64,000 nt of DNA from Alkalihalobacterium elongatum (GCF_019024285.1 NZ_WMKZ01000009.1:61737-125736), one strand, 5' to 3'. Positions 17,355-26,503 are shown, numbered from the stretch's first letter. A program made the numbers and translations. The notes: a model not told the origin generated them from the sequence alone.

Positions 17355-20126
17355 ATGACATTAGAAAAACAACTGATCCAAAAAAAATATTATGAAAGTT
17401 TAATTATAGATCACGCCAATGATAACCCAGTACAATTTCTAGGACATTTATATATAGATGAACAAAGAAAAGAAGAGTCAGACCTTTCTTATATACGCTT
17501 CTCACAAGGAGAAGTATATTTTTATTACAAAGATTTTGAAGCAGCTATTTTTAAATGGGAGAAGATACATAATGACTTGGGGCAATGGGCGAGAAAAAAT
17601 ATGGCTGATGCATATTATGAGCTAGGTGCCCTTTCTAAAGCCATTGATTTATATAAATCAGTGGAAAGTGAAAGCTTTACCTTAAATTCAGAAGTTGCCT
17701 TAAAATTATTCACAATCTATAACGAACATGGCCAACTTGATTTTGCAGCAGATGTCATTAAAGGAGCAGTATCAGTAAATCCAGACTATCCAAATGTGAC
17801 AGAAGTTGCACGTACTTTTTTCGAAAAGTATCGTGACTGGAGCAGTGCAATCGAACTTGCTGTTAATGAAGCAATCAGGACAAAGCGGTTAGAGTGGTTT
17901 AATACATTGAAAAATTACGTTGAAGAAGGGTTAACAAAACAAATCACCCCTCAATATTTTTCAACCCTTTTAGAGGTGTTATATTCTGTAGACCAAAATA
18001 GTTTTGAAGAGTTTGTCGTGTCACTATGGAATAGTTATGAAGGCGATGAACTTTATTTTTCATGGATAAGCGAAATTGATCGTTTATTCTTAAATCTTGA
18101 GATTAATTCTTCCGACAGCTGGCAAAGTGTATCTGTTAAATATCAAGACACATATTTTGAATTAATAAATGGGCAGTACTTTATAAAAGAAATATCTGAC
18201 ATTGTTCCAAATTTGCTTACCAATTGGTTGGATTTGTCCGATAACTCACATTCAATATTTGCTGCAACAAGTGTATTGGCATGGGATGAAATTTTTGAAG
18301 GGATGATAGATCAGACAATTGTAGATAAAGCAGAACATATATTGAAGCAATATTCACATAGAGACACAGTTCAAATTGAACGGAGTTTACAACTTTTTGA
18401 TGAGACTATGAAGTGGGCAAGAACAAAGGATTTAGATGTTGACCAACGTTTGAAGTGGTCCGTAGAGAAGGTTTTAGATTTAGAATCAAACCATTTATTA
18501 ATTGCTGGTATGACGGGAAATGGGAAGACGTCTTTTATTAATTCAGTATTAGGTGGAACAGTCGCATCGGCGGCGCCAGCAACTGTTGTACTATATGATA
18601 ATGATGAAGATATTCAAATTAATGAAATAAAAGATGATACCATTCAGTCGATTTCGAGTCTTGTAGACTATACTGAAATGAAACAAGAGGAAAGCAATCC
18701 ACAACAAACATCTATTGTCCACTTTAAAATGCCAAACAAATTTTTACTTGATAATAAATTAACATTAATAGATATGCCTGATTTTGATCGCAGCACTTAT
18801 GAGGCAATTAAAAATAATAAAAAAGAAGGGTTTAAGTTTTTGAATCTAGCAGATGGTTTGTTGTTCATTCTACCAGCAACGACCCTTTTTACAGATAGAG
18901 AACGTGATATTTTACTGAAGATCCAAGATCATGTTCCGAACTTGCCAATTCATTTCTTATTAAAGACAGATGCGATATATCATGAGCAGGAAGTAACAAA
19001 AATGGTCGAAGAAATACGCACACGAATTAATGAGCATTTTCCTAAAGCAAAAATCTTCCCGTATTCAAAGCATAATAAAAGTAGTAAACAGGTGAGTGAT
19101 TTATCTCAGTTTATTCAAGGTGCTCTTAATAAAAAAATGCGACCAGAAGTACGTAACCAAAAAATATTATTCTTTATTAGAGAAACTTTAACGTATTTAT
19201 TAAGAAGACGGGTTGAAATAGAAAATGAAATGACCGAGGCTATTCTTTGGAAAGAAGATATTGTTTCTAAGTTAAATGCTGCCGTTCATCAGTTAAGTGA
19301 TTTGGAAAAAGAAAAAATGCGAATGATTCAAAGCTCTTATCGTACGATAAAAGAAGATATTAAATTTGATCTTAAAATGACGATTCCAAAATTACTCCGA
19401 GATTGTTCAGCACTCATTAAGGAAGATAGTGACTTTAAAAAAATTCATATCGAACTTAATCATGAGATGAATGATAGGATTCATAATTATATTGAGCATA
19501 CGATTCTTCCGAGATTCTCTAAAGCGATTCAAGGGTGGATTGAAATGTCAACGGAGGAATTCTATCAGAGCCAAGACTACTTAGAGGAAATGAGCGAAGG
19601 CTTTAACCTTATGTATGGTGAACAGCGCTTAAAGCTCAATTGTGACTTTAAAGTGCTCGATGATTGGAGTCGCGATGCTAACCGTTTATCTAATGGTGTT
19701 CAACTAGAAACAATGAATATTTTAAATCGCTCCACACCATCCCAATTAGTATTAAAAAGTGCAGGAAAACTATTTGGAACACTTAGACCTAATAAAACGA
19801 TGTTGTGTAATATGTATAAAAAGCTTATTGAAAACGATGATTATGAAAAGTTAGCAAATACGGTTACAAACCAGTTTATTTTACAATTTGAGTTGTTTGA
19901 AAAAGGATTAGAGCGAGATATTACGATGTTCTTTAGTGAGCCATTCAGTGTTTTACATGAAGTTATCGAGGAAGAACATCAGGATATTCAAAATAAAAAG
20001 AATACTTTAGAACGTTTAAAGGCGAATCCAGAAGAGTATCTAGATCCTATTACTCTCTTCAAAGTAAGATTACTACAATATGAATGGATGCAAAAAGAAA
20101 TAAACATGAGTCCATCGTTCACATAA
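17355..20126 (+). CDS. TPR-containing dynamin-like GTPase
   Basis: 923 residues. The N-terminal about 170 residues form TPR-like helical pairs (GEVYFYYKDFEAAIFKWEKI, ADAYYELGALSKAIDLYKS). Residues about 375-590 are a GTPase domain: P-loop GMTGNGKTS (about 385-393), a G3-position DMPDFD in place of the usual DxPG, and G4 LKTD (about 536). The C-terminal 300 residues are long helices resembling the stalk of bacterial dynamins. Bacterial dynamins act in membrane repair, fusion or phage defence. No membrane span is visible. ATG follows GGGGGAAAA. Monocistronic, with its own terminator. Confidence 0.8.
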   Translation: MTLEKQLIQKKYYESLIIDHANDNPVQFLGHLYIDEQRKEESDLSYIRFSQGEVYFYYKDFEAAIFKWEKIHNDLGQWARKNMADAYYELGALSKAIDLYKSVESESFTLNSEVALKLFTIYNEHGQLDFAADVIKGAVSVNPDYPNVTEVARTFFEKYRDWSSAIELAVNEAIRTKRLEWFNTLKNYVEEGLTKQITPQYFSTLLEVLYSVDQNSFEEFVVSLWNSYEGDELYFSWISEIDRLFLNLEINSSDSWQSVSVKYQDTYFELINGQYFIKEISDIVPNLLTNWLDLSDNSHSIFAATSVLAWDEIFEGMIDQTIVDKAEHILKQYSHRDTVQIERSLQLFDETMKWARTKDLDVDQRLKWSVEKVLDLESNHLLIAGMTGNGKTSFINSVLGGTVASAAPATVVLYDNDEDIQINEIKDDTIQSISSLVDYTEMKQEESNPQQTSIVHFKMPNKFLLDNKLTLIDMPDFDRSTYEAIKNNKKEGFKFLNLADGLLFILPATTLFTDRERDILLKIQDHVPNLPIHFLLKTDAIYHEQEVTKMVEEIRTRINEHFPKAKIFPYSKHNKSSKQVSDLSQFIQGALNKKMRPEVRNQKILFFIRETLTYLLRRRVEIENEMTEAILWKEDIVSKLNAAVHQLSDLEKEKMRMIQSSYRTIKEDIKFDLKMTIPKLLRDCSALIKEDSDFKKIHIELNHEMNDRIHNYIEHTILPRFSKAIQGWIEMSTEEFYQSQDYLEEMSEGFNLMYGEQRLKLNCDFKVLDDWSRDANRLSNGVQLETMNILNRSTPSQLVLKSAGKLFGTLRPNKTMLCNMYKKLIENDDYEKLANTVTNQFILQFELFEKGLERDITMFFSEPFSVLHEVIEEEHQDIQNKKNTLERLKANPEEYLDPITLFKVRLLQYEWMQKEINMSPSFT

Positions 20127-20173
20127 GTACACGATAATGAAATTATGTAAACTTAATACTGAAATTATAGTCA

Positions 20174-20206
20174 CCAGAGTTTGTCACATGGCAACTCTGG
20201 TTTTTC
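20174..20206 (+). terminator. intrinsic terminator
   Basis: CCAGAGTT/AACTCTGG stem followed by TTTTTC, about 48 nt after the dynamin-like gene. Confidence 0.85.
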
Positions 20207-20352
20207 GTTCTATGATGGATGCTTTATCGATAATTTTTGTTTTAATTTGGTACTAATCTGGGGAAACTTATAGCTATTGCCGAAGTATACATAATATAGT
20301 TAGAGTTTTACTTTCTTATTTGATCTATTAGTAAAGTAAAGGGATGATCTTA

Positions 20353-21102
20353 TTGATTACGTTAAAATCGGAAAGAGAAATTAATCAAATGCTCGAGGCT
20401 GGGAGGCTATTAGCTAACTGTCATAAAGAAATCGCTAAGCTGATAAAACCAGGGATAAATACCTTTGAGATTGATCAATTCGTTGAGGAATATCTAAAGA
20501 CAAATGGTGCTACACCAGAACAAAAAGGATATAAAGGCTATCAATTTGCAACATGTGCATCAATTAATGATGAAATCTGTCATGGATTTCCTAGAAAAAA
20601 CCCTTTAAAAGAGGGGGATATTGTAACGATCGATATGGTTGTTAATTTAAATGGTGGCTTGGCTGATTCGGCTTGGACATACGCTGTAGGTAATGTTTCG
20701 GAACGCACTAAAAAACTAATGAATGTTACAAAGACATCGCTGTACAAAGGAATTGAGCAAGCGATAGCTGGGAATAGGCTTGGTGATATTGGTTATGCGA
20801 TACAAACTTACGCTGAGTCAGAGGGCTTTTCAGTCGTTAGAGATTTTACAGGGCATGGAATTGGTCCGACGATACATGAAGCACCACAAATCCCTCACTT
20901 TGGTTCTCCTGGAAAAGGGCCACGATTAAAAGAGGGGATGGTCATCACAATTGAGCCTATGATAAATGAAGGGGCATGGTTTAGCCAAATGGATGAAAAT
21001 GGATGGACGGCCAGAACCGTAGATGGAAAATTGTCAGCGCAATATGAACACACTTTGGCTATTACTAAAACAGGGCCTTTAATTTTAACACCTCAAGAAT
21101 AA
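20353..21102 (+). CDS. map: type I methionine aminopeptidase
   Basis: 249 residues from TTG 20353, which lies 9 nt after AAAGGG; the ATG at 20344 abuts that site and is less likely. The five metal ligands of the family can be read: Asp in TIDMVV, Asp in LADSAW, His in FTGHGIG, Glu in TIEPM and Glu in YEHTLA. It removes N-terminal Met from new proteins. This looks like the secondary, non-ribosomal-cluster copy found in Bacillus (YflG type), not the one linked to secY/adk. Confidence 0.93.
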   Translation: MITLKSEREINQMLEAGRLLANCHKEIAKLIKPGINTFEIDQFVEEYLKTNGATPEQKGYKGYQFATCASINDEICHGFPRKNPLKEGDIVTIDMVVNLNGGLADSAWTYAVGNVSERTKKLMNVTKTSLYKGIEQAIAGNRLGDIGYAIQTYAESEGFSVVRDFTGHGIGPTIHEAPQIPHFGSPGKGPRLKEGMVITIEPMINEGAWFSQMDENGWTARTVDGKLSAQYEHTLAITKTGPLILTPQE

Positions 21103-21186
21103 ACCATGGTATTGACAATTCCGAGAAATATAACTACTATTAACTCAAGTCTTCCTTTTAATAGACTTATATAAACTTCATATTTG

Positions 21187-21373
21187 AAAATAGGTGCTAT
21201 ATAAAGGCTAGTTGCTTTTATAAGCTTAATAGGGAAGTTCGGTTAAATGCCGACACGGACCCGCCACTGTGTTGGGTATCAGTATAGTTACTGAATACTC
21301 TCAGAAATATCCACTGGAAAACAACTGGGAAGGATTGAGAGTAATACCCTAAGTCAGGAGACCTACCTATTTT
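21187..21373 (+). promoter_or_regulatory. cobalamin (AdoCbl) riboswitch
   Basis: P1 is closed by AAAATAGGT (21187-21195) with ACCTATTTT (21365-21373). Inside lie the conserved core GCCACTG (21263-21269), the GGGAAG segments, and the B12 box AAGTCAGGAGACCTACC near 21351-21367. An intrinsic terminator sits 136 nt downstream, so control is probably by transcription attenuation of the following ferredoxin gene. High B12 should switch the gene off. Confidence 0.93.
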
Positions 21374-21508
21374 AACGCTGCTGTTTGACCTACGGGGTTG
21401 TTAGGGAAGTGGTTAGAATGCGGACAATATCTTTTTGCTTTTTGCTATATATTTATAAAATATAGACAGAGAGAATATTGTTTGACTAGTAGATTCATAA
21501 TTAATCAC

Positions 21509-21550
21509 AAGCATTTCTGACCCTTTTTAGAGTCAGGGATGCTTTTTTAT
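21509..21550 (+). terminator. riboswitch-linked terminator
   Basis: AAGCAT..CTGAC (21509-21521) pairs with GTCAG..ATGCTT (21532-21544), followed by a T run. It is the likely off-state element of the cobalamin riboswitch. Confidence 0.85.
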
Positions 21551-21673
21551 TTGGGTCTTTTTTAACACTGCCTCTAAATAAAGAGCCTAGATGGAAAACT
21601 TGCAGCAACCTTTCCCTGATATCCTTAAAAGCAAACGAAGAAAATATCTAAAAATAATTGGAGGTAATATGAA

Positions 21674-22066
21674 ATGGCGACTTGGGATTTATCAGAAACG
21701 AAACATCATTTATTAATTTGTAACGGTAGTAGTTGTAATAAAGCTGGTGCAGAAGATTTAACACAAGCAGTTAGAAGTGAGATATCTGAACGTGGACTCG
21801 ACGATACGATTCATACAACTAGAACTAAGTGTAATGGGCGTTGCCAAGATAAGTGCGTATTAATTGCCTACCCAGAAGGTGTTTGGTATAAGGACTTAGC
21901 TGCACATCATGCACCGTACCTCATTGATTCGCTAGTGAACAATGTAAGGATGACGGATAAAATCAGTCATTACTTTGACGGTAATGGATTTAAAAGGCAA
22001 GGAGATATACCCGTAGGAGAGTTTAAAGATCGTGAACGAGTAAAAAAGGTCTCAAAAGTAATGTAA
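21674..22066 (+). CDS. cbiW: CbiW-like (2Fe-2S) ferredoxin
   Basis: 130 residues with a thioredoxin-fold 2Fe-2S pattern: CNGSSCNKAG near residues 17-26 and TKCNGRCQDKC near 54-64, supplying the Cys ligands. Proteins of this type (CbiW) head the anaerobic cobalamin operon of Bacillus megaterium. The B12 riboswitch directly upstream supports a cobalamin link. No other cob/cbi gene follows; the next gene is a polysaccharide deacetylase. ATG lies 7 nt after GGAGGT. Confidence 0.8.
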   Translation: MATWDLSETKHHLLICNGSSCNKAGAEDLTQAVRSEISERGLDDTIHTTRTKCNGRCQDKCVLIAYPEGVWYKDLAAHHAPYLIDSLVNNVRMTDKISHYFDGNGFKRQGDIPVGEFKDRERVKKVSKVM

Positions 22067-22124
22067 AGCAGAGTCATTTATATCTCATTTTGTCATTGTT
22101 AAATAAATTAACGTTATTTTGGAA

Positions 22125-22196
22125 AATATAACATCGTCTAATTCTGAATTCAACTAGCTAGGAGAGAGAAAATGAAACGACAGACGATGTTATATT
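22125..22196 (+). promoter_or_regulatory. 15-bp inverted repeat spanning ribosome binding site and start codon
   Basis: AATATAACATCGTCT (22125-22139) is perfectly complementary to 22182-22196, which lies inside the first codons of the deacetylase gene. The loop of 42 nt exposes AGGAGAGAG and the ATG at 22172. It may be an RNA structure affecting initiation, or an operator palindrome. Confidence 0.6.
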
Positions 22197-23290
22197 GTAA
22201 CGAAGGAAACAAAAAGAGTTTCCAAAAAGTTTTTATGTTTCTAATAATAGTAAACTTATTTAGTACAATATTTTCGACACATATATATGGGCAAGAGTCT
22301 AGATTACCAGAAGCTCCTATTTTTATTGATAACTTACCTGTAAAAACCAAGTACATAATGAGAGATGGACAATTAATGGTTCCGTCATTATTTCTAAAAC
22401 ATACAGGTGTAAGGGTGGATTGGAACGAAGACTATCGCTCAGTCGTCTTCAGCTATGGTGACACGCGCTTTGCTTTGCCAGTTGGACAAAATTACTCTGA
22501 TGATTTTGTAAGAGCAACGGGTCAATGGCAGCGCCAACCACTGACAACGCGAACAATTGAATTCGCAGGTGATATATTCGTACCATTATTAGATGTCACG
22601 CGTAAGTTTGGGATGAGAGCAACCTATAATCCGCAATTAGGAAGAACCTTTATTACAACCAATATTCGGTCTGCACCCAATTTCGTTTATCGCGGAAACC
22701 CACAAAAGAAATTAGTAGCCTTAACGTTTGATGATGGACCAGATGCATTTTACACGCCGAAAATCTTGGATATTCTTAAAAGTAAACAAGTACCTGCCAC
22801 CTTTTTTGTGATGGGTAAGCAAGTTGAGGCGTACCCAAACGTGATGAGACGAATCGTCAATGAAGGTCATGGAATTGCCAATCATACGTGGAGTCACCCT
22901 GCCCTGCCTCGGCAACTGACTGAAAGAGTTATCGAAGAGGTTAGGAGGACTCAAAACATAATGGAGCAAACTGTTGGGAGAAAGCCTGATTTATTCCGAC
23001 CACCATTTGGGGCGATTACAAAATCAGATGCACTAGTTTTACATGAAATGGGGTTTAGGACAATTATGTGGTCTGTTGATACCCTTGATTGGAGTGGTCT
23101 ATCAGGAGAAGAAATTCTAAATATTGTTCAGCGAGACATTACCCCTGGTGGAATTGTTTTGCAGCACAACTTCCAGACGAATGCCCGTCTACTCGATGGA
23201 ACAGTTGAAGCATTACCATTGATTATTGATGATTTAAGAGCAAAAGGCTATCGATTTGTAACGGTTCAAACTTTACTAGCAAACGATTAG
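22172..23290 (+). CDS. secreted polysaccharide deacetylase with stalk domain
   Basis: 372 residues. A signal sequence or anchor occupies residues 17-40. A copper-amine-oxidase-N-type stalk domain follows at about 50-165 (IFIDNLPVKTKYIMRDGQLMVP, then FVPLLDVTRKFG). A NodB-type CE4 domain lies at about 178-370, with TFDDGPD (catalytic Asp187/Asp188), the metal ligands HTWSH (His238, His242), RPPFG and a late GGIVLQH. CE4 enzymes deacetylate peptidoglycan or other cell-wall glycans. ATG follows AGGAGAGAG and sits inside the loop of a 15-bp inverted repeat. Confidence 0.92.
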   Translation: MKRQTMLYCNEGNKKSFQKVFMFLIIVNLFSTIFSTHIYGQESRLPEAPIFIDNLPVKTKYIMRDGQLMVPSLFLKHTGVRVDWNEDYRSVVFSYGDTRFALPVGQNYSDDFVRATGQWQRQPLTTRTIEFAGDIFVPLLDVTRKFGMRATYNPQLGRTFITTNIRSAPNFVYRGNPQKKLVALTFDDGPDAFYTPKILDILKSKQVPATFFVMGKQVEAYPNVMRRIVNEGHGIANHTWSHPALPRQLTERVIEEVRRTQNIMEQTVGRKPDLFRPPFGAITKSDALVLHEMGFRTIMWSVDTLDWSGLSGEEILNIVQRDITPGGIVLQHNFQTNARLLDGTVEALPLIIDDLRAKGYRFVTVQTLLAND

Positions 23291-23427
23291 AAGTTTGTTT
23301 TGTTTTATTTAGTAAAGAATGGGTAAGCTAAAAAAAACTAGTGTTACAAAACTGTTGTATCGGGGTAAAGTTTGTAGAACCATTGTGTCCATTAAAAGTT
23401 TTAAAAACGTTAAGGGGGAACTGATTA

Positions 23428-24258
23428 ATGACACTGACTCCAGAAGAACGTATTCAATTACATGGATTTAACAATCTTACAAAGTCATTAAGTTTCAATA
23501 TGTATGATATTTGCTTTACAAAAACCAGAGAAGAACGTGAAGCGTATATTGATTATATTGATGAGCAATATAACGCGGATCGTTTAACAAAAATATTGAA
23601 AAATGTGGCGGATATCATTGGGGCTCATGTATTAAATGTTGCAAAACAAGATTATGTGCCTCAAGGTGCAAGTGTAACAATATTGGTCTCTGAAGGACCA
23701 GTTGTCGAGGTTCCAACTGAATCAGCATTTGACGAATCACCTGGTCCGCTCCCAGAGGCAGTTGTGATGGGATTAGATAAGAGTCATATTACAGTTCACA
23801 CCTATCCAGAATTTCACCCTACTGAAGGCATCAGTACATTTCGAGCGGATATAGATGTTCAAACATGTGGAGAAATCTCACCACTTAAAGCACTCAACTA
23901 TTTAATACATTCACTTGAGACTGACATTATGACGATGGACTATCGTGTTCGTGGATTTACGAGGGATATTGATGGAAATAAGTTATTTATTGATCATGAT
24001 ATAAATTCGATCCAGAATTACATACCCGATGACGTGAAACGTATGTATGATATGATTGATGTAAATGTTTATCAGGAAAACCTTTTCCATACAAAGTGCA
24101 GGCTTAAAGAGTTTGACATTAATAATTACTTATTTGGTTACACAAAAGATAAATTAGATCAAAGAGATGTAGAAGAAATTACTAAAAAACTGCAGTTAGA
24201 AATGGATGAAATTTTTTACGGTAAAAACATTCAATTAGGTACACAAATAAAAGAATAA
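23428..24258 (+). CDS. speD: S-adenosylmethionine decarboxylase proenzyme (long form)
   Basis: 276 residues of the E. coli-type SpeD family. The self-cleavage site is LDKSHI with Ser119, which becomes the catalytic pyruvoyl group after chain cleavage. Cys149 in DVQTCGE matches the active-site Cys. It makes decarboxylated SAM for spermidine synthesis. ATG follows TAAGGGGGAA, and a strong terminator follows. No spermidine synthase is adjacent. Confidence 0.93.
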   Translation: MTLTPEERIQLHGFNNLTKSLSFNMYDICFTKTREEREAYIDYIDEQYNADRLTKILKNVADIIGAHVLNVAKQDYVPQGASVTILVSEGPVVEVPTESAFDESPGPLPEAVVMGLDKSHITVHTYPEFHPTEGISTFRADIDVQTCGEISPLKALNYLIHSLETDIMTMDYRVRGFTRDIDGNKLFIDHDINSIQNYIPDDVKRMYDMIDVNVYQENLFHTKCRLKEFDINNYLFGYTKDKLDQRDVEEITKKLQLEMDEIFYGKNIQLGTQIKE

Positions 24259-24271
24259 CCTGGAATAAAAA

Positions 24272-24303
24272 AAAGAAGCTGGCTCATCAGCTTCTTTTTT
24301 TAA
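24272..24303 (+). terminator. intrinsic terminator after speD
   Basis: AAAGAAGCTG/CAGCTTCTTT stem with a 6-nt loop and a T run. Confidence 0.9.
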
Positions 24304-24503
24304 AATTAGTTGTATAGGTCTTTGAAGTAAGTTTTTCAAGTGATTGTTATAATGAAGCCTAAAATAAGTTTTTTATCAAATAATATTGGTGAATGTCAGT
24401 TGGATTGAATATATATATGGTAAGTATTTTTGGGAAAACTTGTGTATAAAAAAAGAAAATTCTGGAATGCTAACGGGGAGAACATAAAAAAAGGAGATTT
24501 CCC

Positions 24504-24752
24504 TTGATGAAAATTGAATTAGGAACTGAATATGAGATAACGGAAAAAAGACAAGGTCATTTTAACTCTGCTAAAACACTAACAATTATCCGTCAAAATC
24601 GAAATATTGTACAATTTATACTAGAAAATGGAAAAGGTCATGGTTCTATGCCTGTAGATCATTTATTATATCTTATAAAAAAGAAGGATATTACACCAAT
24701 TCAGAGTAAGAGAAGTTTATTAAGTAAAGATAGTGAAGAGAAAACTGGTTAA
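24504..24752 (+). CDS. 82-residue hypothetical protein
   Basis: A small basic protein with a beta-rich N-terminus (IELGTEYEITEKRQ, KTLTIIRQNRNIVQFILENGKGHGSMP) and a Lys/Ser-rich tail. The start is either TTG 24504 (7 nt after AAGGAG) or the adjacent ATG 24507. No family recognised. Monocistronic, with its own terminator. Confidence 0.6.
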   Translation: MMKIELGTEYEITEKRQGHFNSAKTLTIIRQNRNIVQFILENGKGHGSMPVDHLLYLIKKKDITPIQSKRSLLSKDSEEKTG

Positions 24753-24762
24753 AATAACATTA

Positions 24763-24807
24763 GTGTCTGTAGTACCTTAATTAATTAAAGGTACCAGGCA
24801 CTTTTTT
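24763..24807 (+). terminator. long hairpin terminator carrying GGTACCAGGCAC
   Basis: GTGTCTGTAGTACCTT pairs with AAGGTACC-AGGCAC and is followed by six T. The 3' arm resembles the GGTGCCAGGCACC motif at 26244. Confidence 0.75.
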
Positions 24808-24907
24808 CATAAATGCGATTAGACGGAGTTGTGGGCTTCTATTTTCTTTTGTTTTGTATGTAATTAGGTGATAATAAGGGAAAACCCAAAGAGTTTAGGT
24901 GAATATA

Positions 24908-25822
24908 ATGAAGATGTTATGTATTGATGGAGGAGGCATTCGTGGAGTTTTCGCCCTTGCCATTTTACAAGAAATAGAAGAAAGGTACGAGTGCCCCATC
25001 GGTGAGCTTTTTGATGTTGTTGCTGGCACAAGTACAGGTGCAATTATTGCTGCATCCATTACTTTAAAGAAGAAGATGAGTGATGTATTAGAAGATTACG
25101 AAAAGTACGGGAAAAAAATTTTTGTAAGGCAAACGAAGGTTGGGCTTTTCAAAAGTGTGTATAGTGATCAATATTTAAGACAATTTTTACAACAAGCTTT
25201 TGGAGATGTATCACTAGCAGATATTAAGGAGCCACTTCTTATTCCAGCTGTTGACCTTACTCACGGTCGACCATTTGTTCACCGTTCTAATTATGGATCT
25301 CTTGAAAATAGTGATTTATCTGTTCAATTATGGGATGCTGTGCTCTCATCTTGTTCAGCACCCGTTTATTTTCCACCAAACAAGGTTAAAAACAAGTATT
25401 TATCAATTGATGGAGGTTTGTGGGCTAATAATCCTTCATTAGTTTGTGTTACAGAGGCTATGGACTTTTTTAATAAAACATTAAAAGATATAAAGATAGT
25501 ATCACTTGGGACGGGTCAACAAAATATTGACTTTACGGTTGATGATAAGATGGATTGGGGTGTTAAAGAGTGGCTTTCGTTTCAGTTTCCTTCAATGAAA
25601 GTAACACCTAAATTATTAGATTTAGCTCTACATCTATCTTCTGAATCCGTTTCCTATCACTGTCAACACTTATTAGGAAATAATTATTTACGTTTAAATG
25701 CGGAGCTTGGAAAAGAAATGTCTTTCGATGAATTAGAATATATTGATGAACTGAAGGAAATAGGCAATAAAGTGATAAAAGAAAAGGAAAATGATGTTCT
25801 CGCCTTTTTAGATAAGAATTAG
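24908..25822 (+). CDS. patatin-like phospholipase
   Basis: 304 residues from ATG 24908 (TTAGGTGA upstream); a GTG three codons earlier has no ribosome binding site. The full catalytic set is present: oxyanion motif DGGGIRG (7-13), nucleophile GTSTG (Ser42) and the catalytic Asp168 in IDGG. Patatins hydrolyse acyl chains from lipids. The compact single-domain form resembles CapV-type lipases, but no nucleotide cyclase is nearby, so a CBASS role is not supported. Monocistronic. Confidence 0.9.
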   Translation: MKMLCIDGGGIRGVFALAILQEIEERYECPIGELFDVVAGTSTGAIIAASITLKKKMSDVLEDYEKYGKKIFVRQTKVGLFKSVYSDQYLRQFLQQAFGDVSLADIKEPLLIPAVDLTHGRPFVHRSNYGSLENSDLSVQLWDAVLSSCSAPVYFPPNKVKNKYLSIDGGLWANNPSLVCVTEAMDFFNKTLKDIKIVSLGTGQQNIDFTVDDKMDWGVKEWLSFQFPSMKVTPKLLDLALHLSSESVSYHCQHLLGNNYLRLNAELGKEMSFDELEYIDELKEIGNKVIKEKENDVLAFLDKN

Positions 25823-25945
25823 TCTTAAGTGAGAATTTCCGGTTAATATCAGGGCTCTAGGAAAACATTACATTATTTTATCATGAGAAAAATGGCTGGC
25901 ATGAGGGATACTATTTATGTATTTAAGAGATAAAGGAGCTCCCAC

Positions 25946-26215
25946 ATGGCGAAAAGGAAACGACTATTAGTCCCAGAAGCAGTTGATGCAGTAAACCATT
26001 TAAAAGTCCAAGTTATGGCGAAAGAAGGGTACCAAGTAAACCAAGCTTCACCTGAGAATGTAAAATATGAAGTGGCAAAGGATATAAACGTTCCATTAAA
26101 AAAAGGAAACAATGGGTCACTCACATCATACGAAGCAGGTAAGGTTGGCGGTAAAATTGGCGGTAGTATGGTTAGAGAAATGATAAAAATGGCACAACAA
26201 AACCTAAATAAATAA
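25946..26215 (+). CDS. alpha/beta-type small acid-soluble spore protein
   Basis: 89 residues. The LLVPEAVDAVNHLK segment matches the N-terminal helix of alpha/beta SASPs. KYEVAKDI corresponds to the germination-protease cleavage region, and AGKVGGKIGGSMVREMI is the conserved C-terminal DNA-binding helix. SASPs coat spore DNA and protect it. It is longer than the usual 60-72 residues because about 18 residues (KEGYQVNQASPEN region) separate the two parts. ATG follows AAAGGAG. Confidence 0.88.
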   Translation: MAKRKRLLVPEAVDAVNHLKVQVMAKEGYQVNQASPENVKYEVAKDINVPLKKGNNGSLTSYEAGKVGGKIGGSMVREMIKMAQQNLNK

Positions 26216-26243
26216 ACTAAAAAAGTAAAAATTAAAACATGAA

Positions 26244-26276
26244 TGGTGCCAGGCACCTTTTAGGTGCCTGGCACCA
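26244..26276. repeat. GGTGCCAGGCACC palindromic repeat
   Basis: A perfect 15-bp stem (26244-26258 with 26262-26276) around a 3-nt T loop, each arm itself nearly palindromic. It is a member of a short dispersed motif; a related sequence is at 24788-24801. There is no T tail, so it is not a standard terminator. Confidence 0.75.
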
Positions 26277-26303
26277 ATATCTATATAGGAGGAGGGGTGA
26301 AGG

Positions 26304-26486
26304 ATGCCACATCGAAAGCATAGAGGTCGCCCTTTAGACCTTGTTTTGAGTGATGATGTAGTGGACCACGAGTTTGCAGAGGAACTTGCAGATGGTGGGG
26401 AAAGAAACATTGCTGTTGAAAAACAAAAAAATCGAAATCTGAATAATACAAAGAAGAAAGCAAACGGCGGATCAAAAGATATATAA
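26304..26486 (+). CDS. 60-residue basic hypothetical protein
   Basis: Very hydrophilic, with a basic N-terminus (MPHRKHRGRP), an acidic middle (VLSDDVVDHEFAEELADGGE) and a Lys/Asn-rich tail. An unusually strong GGAGGAGGGGTGA precedes the ATG. It lies just after the SASP gene and its composition resembles minor spore proteins, but I recognise no family; spore location is a guess. Confidence 0.55.
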   Translation: MPHRKHRGRPLDLVLSDDVVDHEFAEELADGGERNIAVEKQKNRNLNNTKKKANGGSKDI

Positions 26487-26503
26487 TTTCTGAGTAAAAA
26501 ATG

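Noticed and set aside
21418..21465. 15-codon frame between the B12 riboswitch and its terminator
   Set aside because: An AGGGAAGTGG precedes it, but the peptide is very short and lies in the expression platform; no evidence for translation.
24908..25822. CBASS-type phage defence based on the patatin-like lipase
   Set aside because: No cyclic-nucleotide synthase or accessory gene adjoins it; neighbours are a small unknown gene and a spore protein.
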